A stretch of DNA of 42,224 nucleotides, taken from contig NZ_JACYTR010000042.1 of assembly GCF_014841215.1 (NCBI RefSeq), forward strand, positions 1 to 42,224, read 5' to 3'. The notes under the pieces are model-generated. The model was not told the DNA's origin and did no database searches. It saw only the letters and a list, made by a program, of their open reading frames with translations. The number at the start of each line of letters is the position of its first letter. Position 1 is the first letter of the stretch. Positions 22,282 through 30,624 of the stretch are shown here, piece by piece. The stretch comes from Pseudomarimonas arenosa (lineage in GTDB: Bacteria > Pseudomonadota > Gammaproteobacteria > Xanthomonadales > Xanthomonadaceae). The translations under genes were made by a program, and so were the position numbers.

Positions 22282-23829
22282 ATGGGGAAGCGCAATGCAG
22301 CCGGCGTGGTGATCGCCGCGGTTCTGGTCCTTTTGCTCTGGGGCGGGGCGTGGCGAACCCCAGGTTCAGGACCGCCGCCACCCCCTGCTGTGCCGGCCTC
22401 TGGCTCGTTCGATCCGCTGCTCGATGTCGACTGGCTGGGGGCCGACTGCTGGTTCGAGGAAAGCTGGATCGACCGGCTCAGCTTTGCCCGCAGCAGTTGC
22501 GGCTGGCTGTATCCGAGCACGCGCGACAGTCTGGGACAACGCGCTGCGCTGCCGGTAGTGATCCTGCATCAGCAACGCTTTCGCCGTCCCACCTCGCGCG
22601 CCACGGTCTACGTGATGGGTGGGCCAGGAGGGAGTAGTTGGTTAAGTAGCGAAGGAATTGTCGGCTGGACCGACTGGTCGCATCGGCTCGGGCTGGACCA
22701 CGATCTGGTGCTCTACGACCAGCGCGGCACGGGATACAGCCAGCCGCCGCTGGAGTGCCCCGAACTTGAGTCGCTGGGATGGGATCAGCTGGATTCCGAT
22801 GCCGATCGTGATGCTCTGTGGGCCGAATACGAGCGGGTGATCAAGGGCTGCGCCGAGCAGATTCCGAGCGCGGATCGGGCCGCGGGCCTGTATTCGACCG
22901 CCACCAATGCCCGTGACCTGCGTGAGCTGATCGCCAGCCTGAAACGCGATCTGGGCTATCAGCAGATCAGTGTCTATGGCGTTTCCTACGGCACCCGGCT
23001 CGCCATGACCGCCCTGGCCGATGCGGCTGTCTCGGTGGACGCTGTGGTGTTGGATTCACTGTACCCGCCGGGACTCGATCTGGTGGCCCCGTTTGCCGAC
23101 CATTTTGCCGCGGTCATCGACGCTGCCGGTCGGCACTGCATCGAGCAGCAGCGTTGCGCTGGATCGATGCAGTTGCGGGAGCTGCTCGATCGCGTACTGA
23201 GGCGACTCGGCGATCATCCGCAGCGATTCACGGTAAATGCGGCGTGGCTGCAGAAACCGGTGACCCTGAGGATCGATGATGCGGTGATGATCACCTTGGT
23301 CGAACACGCCATGTATGCCGCCTGGGATCTGGCCGATCTGCACGACATGCTGAGCGGTTCCGCCGAGGGTAATCTCGAGCCCTGGCGCGAGGTGATCGAA
23401 GAGTGGCTGTGGGTGAGCATGGACCCCGACTTCGACATGCTCACCCTGCACGCGGTTGAATGTCGCGATAATCCGCCGCTGGACCCGGCTGTCGAAGCGG
23501 CTGCCCTGGCGCGGCAGCCGAGTTGGGCCAGTGCGCTCCGCAGCCCAAAGCGAAGTTTTGTGTTGTGTGAGCAGCTCGGTGTGTCGCCAAGACCGCTGAC
23601 GGCAGCGCAATTCGATATTCCGGTACTGGCCCTGGCGGCCGAGTTCGACCCGCGCACACCGGTTCAACCAGGCGTGGCGGCCCTTGAGTCGTACCCCCAT
23701 GTTCAGTGGCTGCGGCTGCCGATCACCGGGCACGGTCTGGTCGATGTCGATGAGTGTGCGGCGCAATCGACCGGTCAATTCCTCAATCGCGGCGGGGCGC
23801 ATCGCGTGGAGCGCTGTGGCGCGCGCTGA
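22282..23829 (+). CDS. Membrane-anchored or exported alpha/beta hydrolase (proline iminopeptidase/TAP-like)
   Basis: A 515-residue alpha/beta hydrolase with an N-terminal hydrophobic segment (about residues 8-24, VVIAAVLVLLLWGGAW) and a proline-rich linker. The oxyanion-region motif is VMGGPGGSSW (about 111-120), and the nucleophile is S235 in VYGVSYGTRL. The acid is in AAEFDPRTPV and the histidine in ITGHGLVD near the C terminus, as in the tripeptidyl aminopeptidase-like hydrolases. Paired Cys residues fit an extracytoplasmic location. GGAG lies 7 bases before the ATG at 22282; a GTG directly before it (22279) is an alternative. It ends convergent with, and overlapping by 47 bp, the next gene. 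Confidence 0.87.
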   Translation: MGKRNAAGVVIAAVLVLLLWGGAWRTPGSGPPPPPAVPASGSFDPLLDVDWLGADCWFEESWIDRLSFARSSCGWLYPSTRDSLGQRAALPVVILHQQRFRRPTSRATVYVMGGPGGSSWLSSEGIVGWTDWSHRLGLDHDLVLYDQRGTGYSQPPLECPELESLGWDQLDSDADRDALWAEYERVIKGCAEQIPSADRAAGLYSTATNARDLRELIASLKRDLGYQQISVYGVSYGTRLAMTALADAAVSVDAVVLDSLYPPGLDLVAPFADHFAAVIDAAGRHCIEQQRCAGSMQLRELLDRVLRRLGDHPQRFTVNAAWLQKPVTLRIDDAVMITLVEHAMYAAWDLADLHDMLSGSAEGNLEPWREVIEEWLWVSMDPDFDMLTLHAVECRDNPPLDPAVEAAALARQPSWASALRSPKRSFVLCEQLGVSPRPLTAAQFDIPVLALAAEFDPRTPVQPGVAALESYPHVQWLRLPITGHGLVDVDECAAQSTGQFLNRGGAHRVERCGAR

Positions 23830-24754
23830 GCACCCTGGCTTGCTGCGGCCCAGCCGTTTGTTCGACCGCCAGTGAATCCCGTTGGCGGATGAACTGCAGG
23901 ATGTCCTGCTGGGTCGGGGCCAGTCCCGGGTAACGCAGCGAAGCGAGGATTCGGATATGACCGACGCCCGGGTACTCGATGTAGCGCACCGGGCTGCCGG
24001 CCGCTTCCAGCTTGGCTTTCAGATGTTCGCTATTGAGTGGCCAGACCAATAGGTCGCTGCCGCCGTGCAGCAGCAGGAAGGGCGGCTCGTCACCGTCGGC
24101 GAAGTTGACCGGCTGTGAGGCCTGTTGGGCCTGCGGCTCGTCGCCGAAGATGTCGATCAGATCGTCATCGGTCAGCGGCAGGAAATCATACGGTCCGGCC
24201 AATCCAATCACCCCGGCGAGGTCGGATGGCTTGAGATCGTGCGCGGCCAGGTAGCGGGCATCGGTGCCGACCAGGGCCACCATATGGGCGCCAGCGGAAT
24301 GTCCGGCCAGATGGATCTGATTGGGGTCGCCGCCAAATCGGGCGGCATTGGCCTTGGCCCAGGCCGCGATCGCTGCGGCGTCCTCGACAAAGGCGGGAAA
24401 ACGCACCTCTGGATACAGTCGGTAGTCCGGCACCATGACCAGCAGACCGCGTGCGGCCAGGCGTCGACCAACGAAGGCATAGTCCTCACGGTTGCCATCC
24501 TGCCAGCGGCCGCCGTAGAAGAACACCAGCACCGGTGCTGGCGTGTCGGTCGACGCTGGCCGGTAGATGTCCATGCCCAAGGGCAGGCCCTCGATCGGTT
24601 GCACCGTGCTCACCTCCTGCGCATCGGCTCTGCCATTCAGCGCCAGGAAATACAGATGCGTGCAGCCGGTGGCGAACAGCACTGCCCAGACCAAGGCAGC
24701 GCGTTGCACGAGGCGCCATCCCATCTTGATTCGGAAGCTTGCTAGTCTGTCCAT
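23783..24754 (-). CDS. Alpha/beta hydrolase (BD-FAE/carboxylesterase type), probable lipoprotein
   Basis: A 323-residue esterase-like hydrolase. The N terminus has a hydrophobic stretch ending in LFATGC (C31), a borderline lipobox, so it is probably exported and perhaps lipidated. The oxyanion motif is VFFYGGRWQDGNRED, the nucleophile S153 is in LAGHSAGAHM, the acid is in LLHGGSDLLVWP and the histidine in GVGHIRIL. MVPDYRLYPEVRFP is typical of BD-FAE/hormone-sensitive-lipase-like members. The start is uncertain: ATG 24754 is used, but ATG 24724 would give a shorter signal peptide and leave more room from the divergent gene at 24780. The 3' end overlaps the convergent hydrolase gene. Confidence 0.85.
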   Translation of the reverse strand: MDRLASFRIKMGWRLVQRAALVWAVLFATGCTHLYFLALNGRADAQEVSTVQPIEGLPLGMDIYRPASTDTPAPVLVFFYGGRWQDGNREDYAFVGRRLAARGLLVMVPDYRLYPEVRFPAFVEDAAAIAAWAKANAARFGGDPNQIHLAGHSAGAHMVALVGTDARYLAAHDLKPSDLAGVIGLAGPYDFLPLTDDDLIDIFGDEPQAQQASQPVNFADGDEPPFLLLHGGSDLLVWPLNSEHLKAKLEAAGSPVRYIEYPGVGHIRILASLRYPGLAPTQQDILQFIRQRDSLAVEQTAGPQQARVLSARHSAPRDAPRRD

Positions 24755-24779
24755 TGACCCTATGTTCGCCGGGGGAGTC

Positions 24780-25349
24780 ATGAGCACTACGCCTTCATCT
24801 GCGCCGCAAGATGCGGACGACGTGTCGCCGGCTGCCGCCATTCCTGAGCGGAGCAGCTCGGATCACCTGTTGCGCCTGTTTCAACAACATCACGTTCAAC
24901 TTTCTACCATGGCCGATACCAAGGCCAGCATGATTATTACCATTTCTTCGATTGTGCTGACCATTGCGCTCGGGCGCCTGCACGACTCCGAGTACCGGAT
25001 TGCGCTGATCGTGCTGACCATTTTCACCATGCTCGCACTGCTGATGGCCATTATGGCCGTGCTGCCGAAGTTTCGCGGCGTCAAGCGGCTCGATGGGCCG
25101 ATTCCGCCCGGCTTCAACATGATGTTTTTTGGCCATTTCACCGCGCTGCCACCGGAGCGCTATATCCGCGAGATGGCCGAACGCATGATGCCCGGCAAGG
25201 CCTACGAAACCGTGTTGATGGATGTCTATGGGCTGGGCCAGTACCTGGCCCAGCACAAGTACCCGTATCTGCGCTGGGCCTACGTATTCTTCTTGAGCGG
25301 TTTCGTGCTGGCCTGCCTGGCCCAGCTCTGGCAGGTGATGTTCACCTGA
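24780..25349 (+). CDS. Pycsar system effector-family (PycTM/DUF5706-like) membrane protein, no cyclase adjacent
   Basis: A 189-residue protein with a polar N terminus of about 40 residues, then the family hallmark MADTKASMIITISSIVLTIA (residues 44-63) opening a transmembrane pair (about 50-67 and 73-96), a cytoplasmic middle (PPERYIREMAERMM) and a last helix (about 163-186). This is the shape of the Pycsar effector PycTM/DUF5706 family, whose characterised members disrupt the membrane on cyclic-pyrimidine binding during phage infection. No nucleotide cyclase is next to it: the neighbours are an esterase and rapZ. It may therefore be an orphan effector or have a non-defence role. GGGGGAG precedes the ATG. 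It is divergent from the esterase by 25 bp. Confidence 0.75.
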   Translation: MSTTPSSAPQDADDVSPAAAIPERSSSDHLLRLFQQHHVQLSTMADTKASMIITISSIVLTIALGRLHDSEYRIALIVLTIFTMLALLMAIMAVLPKFRGVKRLDGPIPPGFNMMFFGHFTALPPERYIREMAERMMPGKAYETVLMDVYGLGQYLAQHKYPYLRWAYVFFLSGFVLACLAQLWQVMFT

Positions 25350-25355
25350 GGGCGA

Positions 25356-26267
25356 TCACTCGATCTCGCGGTGAAAAGTCAGGGTGTGATCGCGGCCGTT
25401 GGTGCGCAGCCGTTCGGCCAGCCGCTCGGCCAGATACACCGAACGGTGCCGGCCACCGCTGCAGCCAAAGGCAATGGTGATGTAACTGCGGGTTTCACTT
25501 TCGAACCGCGGCAGCCAGTTTTCAATGAAGTCCGCCACTTGCTGAAAATAGGCTTCGACGGTGGTTTCGCTGGCGAAGAAATCGCGCACCGCTGCATCTC
25601 TGCCACTCAAGGGGCGCAAGGTCGGGTTCCAGTGCGGGTTGGGCAGGCAGCGGCCGTCGAAGACGAAGTCGGCATCGGTGGGAACCCCGCGCCGAAAGGC
25701 AAACGACTCGATCAGGATCGACAGTCCCTGCTGCAGGCTGAGCTCCAGCTCGGTGATGATCAGGCGCCGCAGCTGATGGACATTGAGATCGCTGCTGTCG
25801 ATCACCTTGTCGGCGATGGCGGCCAGCGGCTTGAGCAGGCGGCGCTCCAGCGCGATCGCTTCAGCGAGCCGGGTGCCTTCACGGCCGAGCGGGTGCCGAC
25901 GGCGGGTGTCGGCATAGCGCTTGAGCAGTACTTCGTCGCGACAGTCGAGAAAGATCAGCTGGTGCTGCAGGCCCATCTTGCCGACTTCGGACAGAGCGTG
26001 CGGCAGATGGCTGAGATCCTCGGCACGGTTGCGCACGTCGATGCCGACGGCCAATCGGCTCGGCGGATTGCTGCCGCCCAACACGCTGGCGACGAACTCC
26101 GGCAACAAGTCGGAGGGCAGATTGTCGACGCAGTAGCAGCCGAGATCTTCCAGGGTGCGCAGCGCGATGCTCTTGCCCGAGCCGGAAAGCCCGGAGACGA
26201 TGATCAGTGGGGCGCCGCCGAGTTTGGGAGTGTCGTCGTGAGCAGTGGAACTATGCGTTTTGCTCAT
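25356..26267 (-). CDS. rapZ: RNase adapter protein RapZ
   Basis: A 303-residue RapZ (YvcJ family) protein, which binds RNA, and in E. coli GlmZ and RNase E, to control glucosamine-6-phosphate synthase. The Walker A motif is GLSGSGKS (26-33), followed by LEDLGCYCVDNLP. The C-terminal domain shows RGVPTDADFVFDGRCLPNP, HWNPTLRPLSGRD and FGCSGGRHRSVY. The ATG at 26267 is chosen because the upstream frame runs into the palindromic repeat. It closes the rpoN-hpf-ptsN-hprK-rapZ block; the gene coding HPr, which usually follows, is absent. A long palindromic element separates it from hprK, so it may be transcribed separately. Confidence 0.95.
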   Translation of the reverse strand: MSKTHSSTAHDDTPKLGGAPLIIVSGLSGSGKSIALRTLEDLGCYCVDNLPSDLLPEFVASVLGGSNPPSRLAVGIDVRNRAEDLSHLPHALSEVGKMGLQHQLIFLDCRDEVLLKRYADTRRRHPLGREGTRLAEAIALERRLLKPLAAIADKVIDSSDLNVHQLRRLIITELELSLQQGLSILIESFAFRRGVPTDADFVFDGRCLPNPHWNPTLRPLSGRDAAVRDFFASETTVEAYFQQVADFIENWLPRFESETRSYITIAFGCSGGRHRSVYLAERLAERLRTNGRDHTLTFHREIE

Positions 26268-26297
26268 GGTGGGCACGACCGTGTGTGAGATCGATAT

Positions 26298-26351
26298 CGG
26301 TGCGTCCAAGGCGCACCCCATGTCCACGGATAGGGTGCGTCTTGGACGCAC
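26298..26351. repeat. 54-bp extended palindrome between hprK and rapZ
   Basis: GGTGCGTCCAAG (26298-26309) and CTTGGACGCACC (26340-26351) are perfect reverse complements. Inside them CGCACCC and GGGTGCG continue the pairing, giving about 20 bp of near-continuous stem around a 14-base loop. Each half can also fold alone (for example GGTGCGTC-TTG-GACGCACC at 26333-26351). It shares the GGTGCG...CGCACC pattern with 16946-17018. It is likely a REP-type repeat; in the rapZ leader it could affect transcription or translation. Confidence 0.85.
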
Positions 26352-26424
26352 CGGCCAGACATGATGCTTCGCTCGACCGCCGAGTCACTCTACCGCAAAC
26401 CCCGCCAGAATCGAATGCTCCGTT

Positions 26425-27390
26425 TCACCAGGGACTATGCCGGCGCATCTGGTGCGCCTGACGATCGATAAAGGTTTGCGCGGCATCGATGCCCTTGCCC
26501 TTCAGGATATGCGAGCGGACGGCGGCCTCGACCAGCACCGCCAGATTGCGCCCGGCGGCCACCGGTAGGGTGATCTTCGGAACATCCAGTTCCAGCACCC
26601 GACGCGAGCCCTGGTCGCCGTAGAGTCGATCGATCGGCTTGGGATTGGTTTGCGGCTCTTGCTGCTCCAGGTGCACGATCAGGCGCAGATACTTGTTTCG
26701 CTTGACCGCGGTGTCGCCGAACATTTCCTTGACATTGAGAATGCCAAGGCCGCGCACTTCCAGCAGGTCCTGCAGCAGCTCAGGGCAGGTCCCGTCGATC
26801 ACGTCCGGTGCAATCTGGGTGAACTCCGGGGCATCGTCGGCCACCAGGCGATGGCCGCGGGTGACCAGTTCCAGTGCCAACTCGCTCTTGCCGGCGCCAC
26901 TGTCTCCGGTCAACAACACGCCGATCGAATAGACCTCCATGAACACGCCATGCAGGGTGGTGCGACGCGCCAGATTCCGGGCGAGGTGATACTGCAGGTA
27001 GGTCTGCAGCTCGTGGCTGCGTCGTGGTGAAACCCAAAGTGGGGTATCGGTTTCGTTGGCGGCATCACGCAGGTCGGGTGGGCAACTCTGGTCGTGAGCC
27101 ACGATCAGCGCGGTCGGCTTGGCATGGCAGATCTTCGCCAGCACCTCCCAGCGCAACCTGGGCTCCAGTCCGTCGAGGTACTGCAGTTCTTCGGTGCCAA
27201 TGATCTGCACCTTGTTCGGGTAGATGGTGTTGAGATAGCCAGCTAGCGACGGACGTCGGGCCGAGCTGTCTCCGGGCTCAATGCTGCGGCTTTCGCCGCG
27301 CTGGCCGGCGATCCAGCGCAGCTGCAAGCGCTCCTGCAGCTGTTCGAACAGCTGCTTGGAGCTGACCCTGATCTGCAATGCCTCAGTCAT
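26425..27390 (-). CDS. hprK: HPr kinase/phosphorylase
   Basis: A 321-residue HprK, which phosphorylates and dephosphorylates HPr on a serine. The N-terminal domain (about 1-130) is followed by the catalytic domain with H147 (TTLHGVF), the Walker A motif GDSGAGKS (162-169) and the HprK signature [20 protein letters not shown] at about 218-237. HprK is typical of Gram-positives but is kept in Lysobacterales and several other proteobacteria beside ptsN and rapZ, as here. No HPr or enzyme I gene is in the window, so its substrate must be coded elsewhere. It lies 99 bp behind ptsN and before the palindromic repeat. Confidence 0.95.
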   Translation of the reverse strand: MTEALQIRVSSKQLFEQLQERLQLRWIAGQRGESRSIEPGDSSARRPSLAGYLNTIYPNKVQIIGTEELQYLDGLEPRLRWEVLAKICHAKPTALIVAHDQSCPPDLRDAANETDTPLWVSPRRSHELQTYLQYHLARNLARRTTLHGVFMEVYSIGVLLTGDSGAGKSELALELVTRGHRLVADDAPEFTQIAPDVIDGTCPELLQDLLEVRGLGILNVKEMFGDTAVKRNKYLRLIVHLEQQEPQTNPKPIDRLYGDQGSRRVLELDVPKITLPVAAGRNLAVLVEAAVRSHILKGKGIDAAQTFIDRQAHQMRRHSPW

Positions 27391-27489
27391 GGGTCGTCGC
27401 TCTCAGTGCAAGAGTGGTGTTGTGGACGGTGAATCGGATGGCGCGCAGCGATCAGTGTGCATCAGCGGCCCGCTCCGGGTTGGCTTCGG

Positions 27490-27960
27490 TCAGGCCGCGG
27501 CGTGGTGCGCCTGCCAGTCGCTGAGCAGGGCGAACAACTTGCTTGACTCTTCCACCTCGCGCAACTGCTGGGTGAATTCGCCATCGTTGAACATCTCGGC
27601 CAGCTGGGAGAGCAGCAGCAGATGTTGATTGGTGAAATGCTCAGGTACGCCAAGAGCAAACAGCAGATCGACCGGCTGACCATCCGGCGCACCGAAATCG
27701 AGCGGCTCGCTGAGCCGCACGAAGGCGCCCACCGCCGAGCTCAGCTCAGCGCTACGGCCGTGGGGAATCGCCACGCCACCACCAAGTGCGGTGGAGCCGA
27801 GCTTCTCACGCGCGCAAAGGCTGTCGAAGATGGCTCGTTCGGTGGCATTGCCTTGGCCTTCGCCAAGCAGCGTAGCCAGCAGTTCAAGCAGTCGCTTCTT
27901 GCTGGTTACGCTGGCCCCGGCCTGTACGCGGCCGGGGGTCAGCAGGTCGATCAGATGCAT
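27490..27960 (-). CDS. ptsN: Nitrogen-PTS EIIA component PtsN
   Basis: A 156-residue EIIA-Ntr protein of the mannitol/fructose EIIA fold. The phosphorylated histidine is H67 in LGGGVAIPHGRS; VRLSEPLDFGAPDGQPVDLL and the ALGVPE stretch are further family marks. It passes a regulatory phosphoryl signal, coupled to nitrogen and potassium control in characterised species, and does not transport sugar. It sits between hpf and hprK in the rpoN cluster. The spacing to hpf is 15 bp, so co-transcription is likely. The Shine-Dalgarno is weak. Confidence 0.95.
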   Translation of the reverse strand: MHLIDLLTPGRVQAGASVTSKKRLLELLATLLGEGQGNATERAIFDSLCAREKLGSTALGGGVAIPHGRSAELSSAVGAFVRLSEPLDFGAPDGQPVDLLFALGVPEHFTNQHLLLLSQLAEMFNDGEFTQQLREVEESSKLFALLSDWQAHHAAA

Positions 27961-27975
27961 GAGCGTGAGAGAGAA

Positions 27976-28302
27976 TCAGCCAAAACTGGCATTGCGGGCG
28001 GCTGATTCGCCGCGGTGGTGGTCGTGAAGTTTTTCCTTGTACTTCAGCACTTGGCGATCGAGCTTGTCGGCAAGCAGATCAATTGCAGCGTACATATCTT
28101 CCGCCACAGAGTCGGCATGCAAGGTGCGGCCGGCCAGATTGATAGTGCCTTCAGCCTTCTGTTCGAGCTTGTCGACCGAGAGAATGACGTGACCGTCGAG
28201 CAACTTGTCGGCGTGCCGCTCAAGCTTGGACAGCTTGTTCTGCACGTAGTCGCGCAAGGCCGGGGTAACGTCGATCTGGTGACCGCTGATCTCGATCCGC
28301 AT
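27976..28302 (-). CDS. hpf: Ribosome hibernation promoting factor (short HPF)
   Basis: A 108-residue short-form HPF/YfiA-family protein, which binds the small subunit decoding region and helps form inactive 100S ribosomes in stationary phase. The N-terminal MRIEISGHQIDVTPALRDYV and LSKLERHAD, together with LHADSVAEDMYAAIDLLADK, are typical. The ATG at 28302 is chosen for its strong AAGGAGGT 5-6 bases upstream, rather than the in-frame ATG at 28341. It lies directly behind rpoN (136 bp) as in E. coli. The length rules out the long HPF form with its extra C-terminal domain. Confidence 0.94.
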   Translation of the reverse strand: MRIEISGHQIDVTPALRDYVQNKLSKLERHADKLLDGHVILSVDKLEQKAEGTINLAGRTLHADSVAEDMYAAIDLLADKLDRQVLKYKEKLHDHHRGESAARNASFG

Positions 28303-28437
28303 GGGGACCTCCTTGGTCTTCATGACACGCCGCAGGAACAACTGACAGGCGCGGCGGCACGCAGCCTGCAGGAATCAGTGTCCGGAGAGTCGGCAGGGCG
28401 CCGAGAGCTGAGAGACGCACGGATTCGGGACTTCACT

Positions 28438-29877
28438 TCAACCTATCCGCTGACGCTCGTTGGAGGCGGGAATATTCATCGCTTCGCGGTATTTTGCCAC
28501 GGTTCGGCGGGCGACAGTGACACCCATTGCCTTCAATTCTGTGGTCAATTTCGCATCTGACAAGGGTGACCTCGGATCTTCGGCGTCGACCAGCCGGCGG
28601 ATCATCGCCTGGATCGCCGTGCTCGAGGCGGCGCCGCCGTCGCTGGTCGGCACGCCGGAAGAGAAGAAGTGCTTGAATTCAAAGGTGCCGCGCGGGGTGT
28701 GCAGGTACTTTCGAGTGGTCACGCGAGACACGGTGGACTCATGCAGACCCACCTCCTCGGCGACTTCACGCAATACCAGCGGCCTCATGGCTTCCGGCCC
28801 ACGATCAAGAAATCCGGCCTGATGGCGCACGATGCAGCCGGCCACCTTGAGCAAGGTGTCGGCGCGGGTCTCCAGGCTGCGAATCAACCATTTGGCTTCC
28901 TGCAACTGGCCACGCATGTAGTTGGCATCCTGTCTCGATGCCGACGCAATCAGACCTTGGTAGTGACGGTTGATGCCCAGGCGTGGCGTCGAACCGGGCC
29001 CCAATCGCACTTCCCAGCGGCCTTGGTGGCGAAAGGCAAAGGCGTCGGGGACCACGTACTCAACCGAAGTTGGCGCCACCTGGGCGCCCGGTCTCGGGTC
29101 GAGCGAGCGCAGCAGATCGACTGCCACTGACATGGCTTGCGATTCGACCTTCCAGGACTCGGCCAATCGTTCCGGGCCCAGCTTGGCCAGGGTCTCCAGA
29201 GCCTCATGCGCCAGGCGCAGCGCCAATGCCCGGCCATCGGTATCGGTCGGCAGGGCATTCAGTTGCACCTGCAGGCATTCAGCTAGCGTTCGCGAGGCCA
29301 CTCCGATGGGGTCAAAGTGCTGTAAACGGTGGCGAACGGTTTCGATCTCGGCTTCATTCGCCTTGAACGCAGGCGAGATCGCTTCAATCAATTCGGCCAG
29401 TTCGGCGCGCAGATAACCGTCGTCATCGATGGCGTCGATCAGGGTGACCGCGATCTGCCGGTCACGTTCGTTCATCGGGGTGAGATTCAGTTGCCAGAGC
29501 AAATGGTCGTGCAGCGTTTCGGTTTCCGGCGAACCCAGTTCGGGCCGCTCGCCATCTTCGCCGCTGCCCGAACCACTGCCGCCGGGCGACAGCTCCCAGT
29601 CCGGGGCCAGATCCTCGTACTGCGTCTCGCTGGCTTCGAATTCCTCCGATTCGCTGTGCTCGACCGGCTCAGGTTCGTTCTGACTATCGTCGTTGCGCTC
29701 AGCCTCCGCCTCGTAGTCGCTGTCTTCAGGGCGTTCGAGCAGAGGGTTGCTTTCCAGGGCCTGATTGATCTCCAGCTCCAGTTCCATGCTGGACAGCTGC
29801 AGCAACCTGATAGCCTGACGCAATTGCGGCGTCAGCGTCAGACTTTGGCCAAGCCGAAGTTGCAGAGTGGGTTTCAA
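28438..29877 (-). CDS. rpoN: RNA polymerase sigma-54 factor
   Basis: A 479-residue sigma-54. Region I is LQLRLGQSLTLTPQLRQAIR at residues 5-24, the activator-interacting part. An acidic region II (about 55-115, rich in Glu and Asp with a short SGGSGSGSG run) precedes the core-binding domain and the helix-turn-helix (EVAEEVGLHESTVSRVTTRK). The RpoN box ARRTVAKYRE near the C terminus is exact. The start is a rare TTG at 29877: the first residues line up with E. coli RpoN from this codon, and no ATG with a better ribosome site is nearby. It follows lptB by 27 bp. Confidence 0.97.
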   Translation of the reverse strand: MKPTLQLRLGQSLTLTPQLRQAIRLLQLSSMELELEINQALESNPLLERPEDSDYEAEAERNDDSQNEPEPVEHSESEEFEASETQYEDLAPDWELSPGGSGSGSGEDGERPELGSPETETLHDHLLWQLNLTPMNERDRQIAVTLIDAIDDDGYLRAELAELIEAISPAFKANEAEIETVRHRLQHFDPIGVASRTLAECLQVQLNALPTDTDGRALALRLAHEALETLAKLGPERLAESWKVESQAMSVAVDLLRSLDPRPGAQVAPTSVEYVVPDAFAFRHQGRWEVRLGPGSTPRLGINRHYQGLIASASRQDANYMRGQLQEAKWLIRSLETRADTLLKVAGCIVRHQAGFLDRGPEAMRPLVLREVAEEVGLHESTVSRVTTRKYLHTPRGTFEFKHFFSSGVPTSDGGAASSTAIQAMIRRLVDAEDPRSPLSDAKLTTELKAMGVTVARRTVAKYREAMNIPASNERQRIG

Positions 29878-29904
29878 GACAGATTCCGATTCCGAGCCTT
29901 TGAC

Positions 29905-30624
29905 CTACATGCGGAACGTTTCACCCAGGTATACCCGACGCACCTCGCTGTTTTCCAGCACCGCGGCAGGGGCCCCCTGGGCCAGCACCCGACCGTCATT
30001 GAGAATATAGGCCCGATCGCAGATGCCGAGGGTTTCACGGACATTGTGATCGGTGATCAGTACGCCGATACCGCGCGCTTTCAGATGGCGCACGATTTTC
30101 TGGATCTCGCCCACCGAGATTGGATCAACGCCAGCGAAGGGCTCGTCAAGCAGCATCAGGCGCGGCTTCATGGCCAAGGCGCGGGCGATTTCCACTCGCC
30201 GCCGCTCGCCGCCGGACAGGCTGGCACCCAGTTGGTCGGCCACATGGGCGACCTGCAACTCATCGAGCAGGTCGGCCAGTTCGGTTTCCCGGCTGCGCCG
30301 GTTGAGGTCTTCGCGCAGCTCCAGAATGGCCATGATGTTCTGCGCCACGCTGAGCTTGCGAAAGATCGAAGCCTCCTGCGGCAGATAGCCGACGCCGAGC
30401 TTGGCCCTTCGATGCATCGGCAAAGGCAGCAGGTCGGTGCCGTCGAGCAGGATTTCCCCGTCGTCGGCGGCCACCAGGCCGACGATCATGTAGAAGCAGG
30501 TCGTCTTGCCGGCGCCGTTTGGCCCCAGCAGGCCGACCACTTCGCCGGCATCCAGGGAAAGGCCAAAATCCTTGACGACTTCGCGCTGCCGGTAGCGCTT
30601 GCGCAGACCGCGGGCAACCAGCAT
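29905..30624 (-). CDS. lptB: LPS export ABC transporter ATP-binding protein LptB
   Basis: A 239-residue ATPase that powers LPS extraction with LptF/LptG (not in this window) and LptC. It has Walker [11 protein letters not shown]-loop [12 protein letters not shown], signature [10 protein letters not shown], Walker [13 protein letters not shown] and the switch histidine in [19 protein letters not shown] at the C terminus is typical of LptB. Its ATG overlaps the lptA stop by one base (TAATG), so the Lpt proteins are translationally coupled. Confidence 0.97.
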   Translation of the reverse strand: MLVARGLRKRYRQREVVKDFGLSLDAGEVVGLLGPNGAGKTTCFYMIVGLVAADDGEILLDGTDLLPLPMHRRAKLGVGYLPQEASIFRKLSVAQNIMAILELREDLNRRSRETELADLLDELQVAHVADQLGASLSGGERRRVEIARALAMKPRLMLLDEPFAGVDPISVGEIQKIVRHLKARGIGVLITDHNVRETLGICDRAYILNDGRVLAQGAPAAVLENSEVRRVYLGETFRM

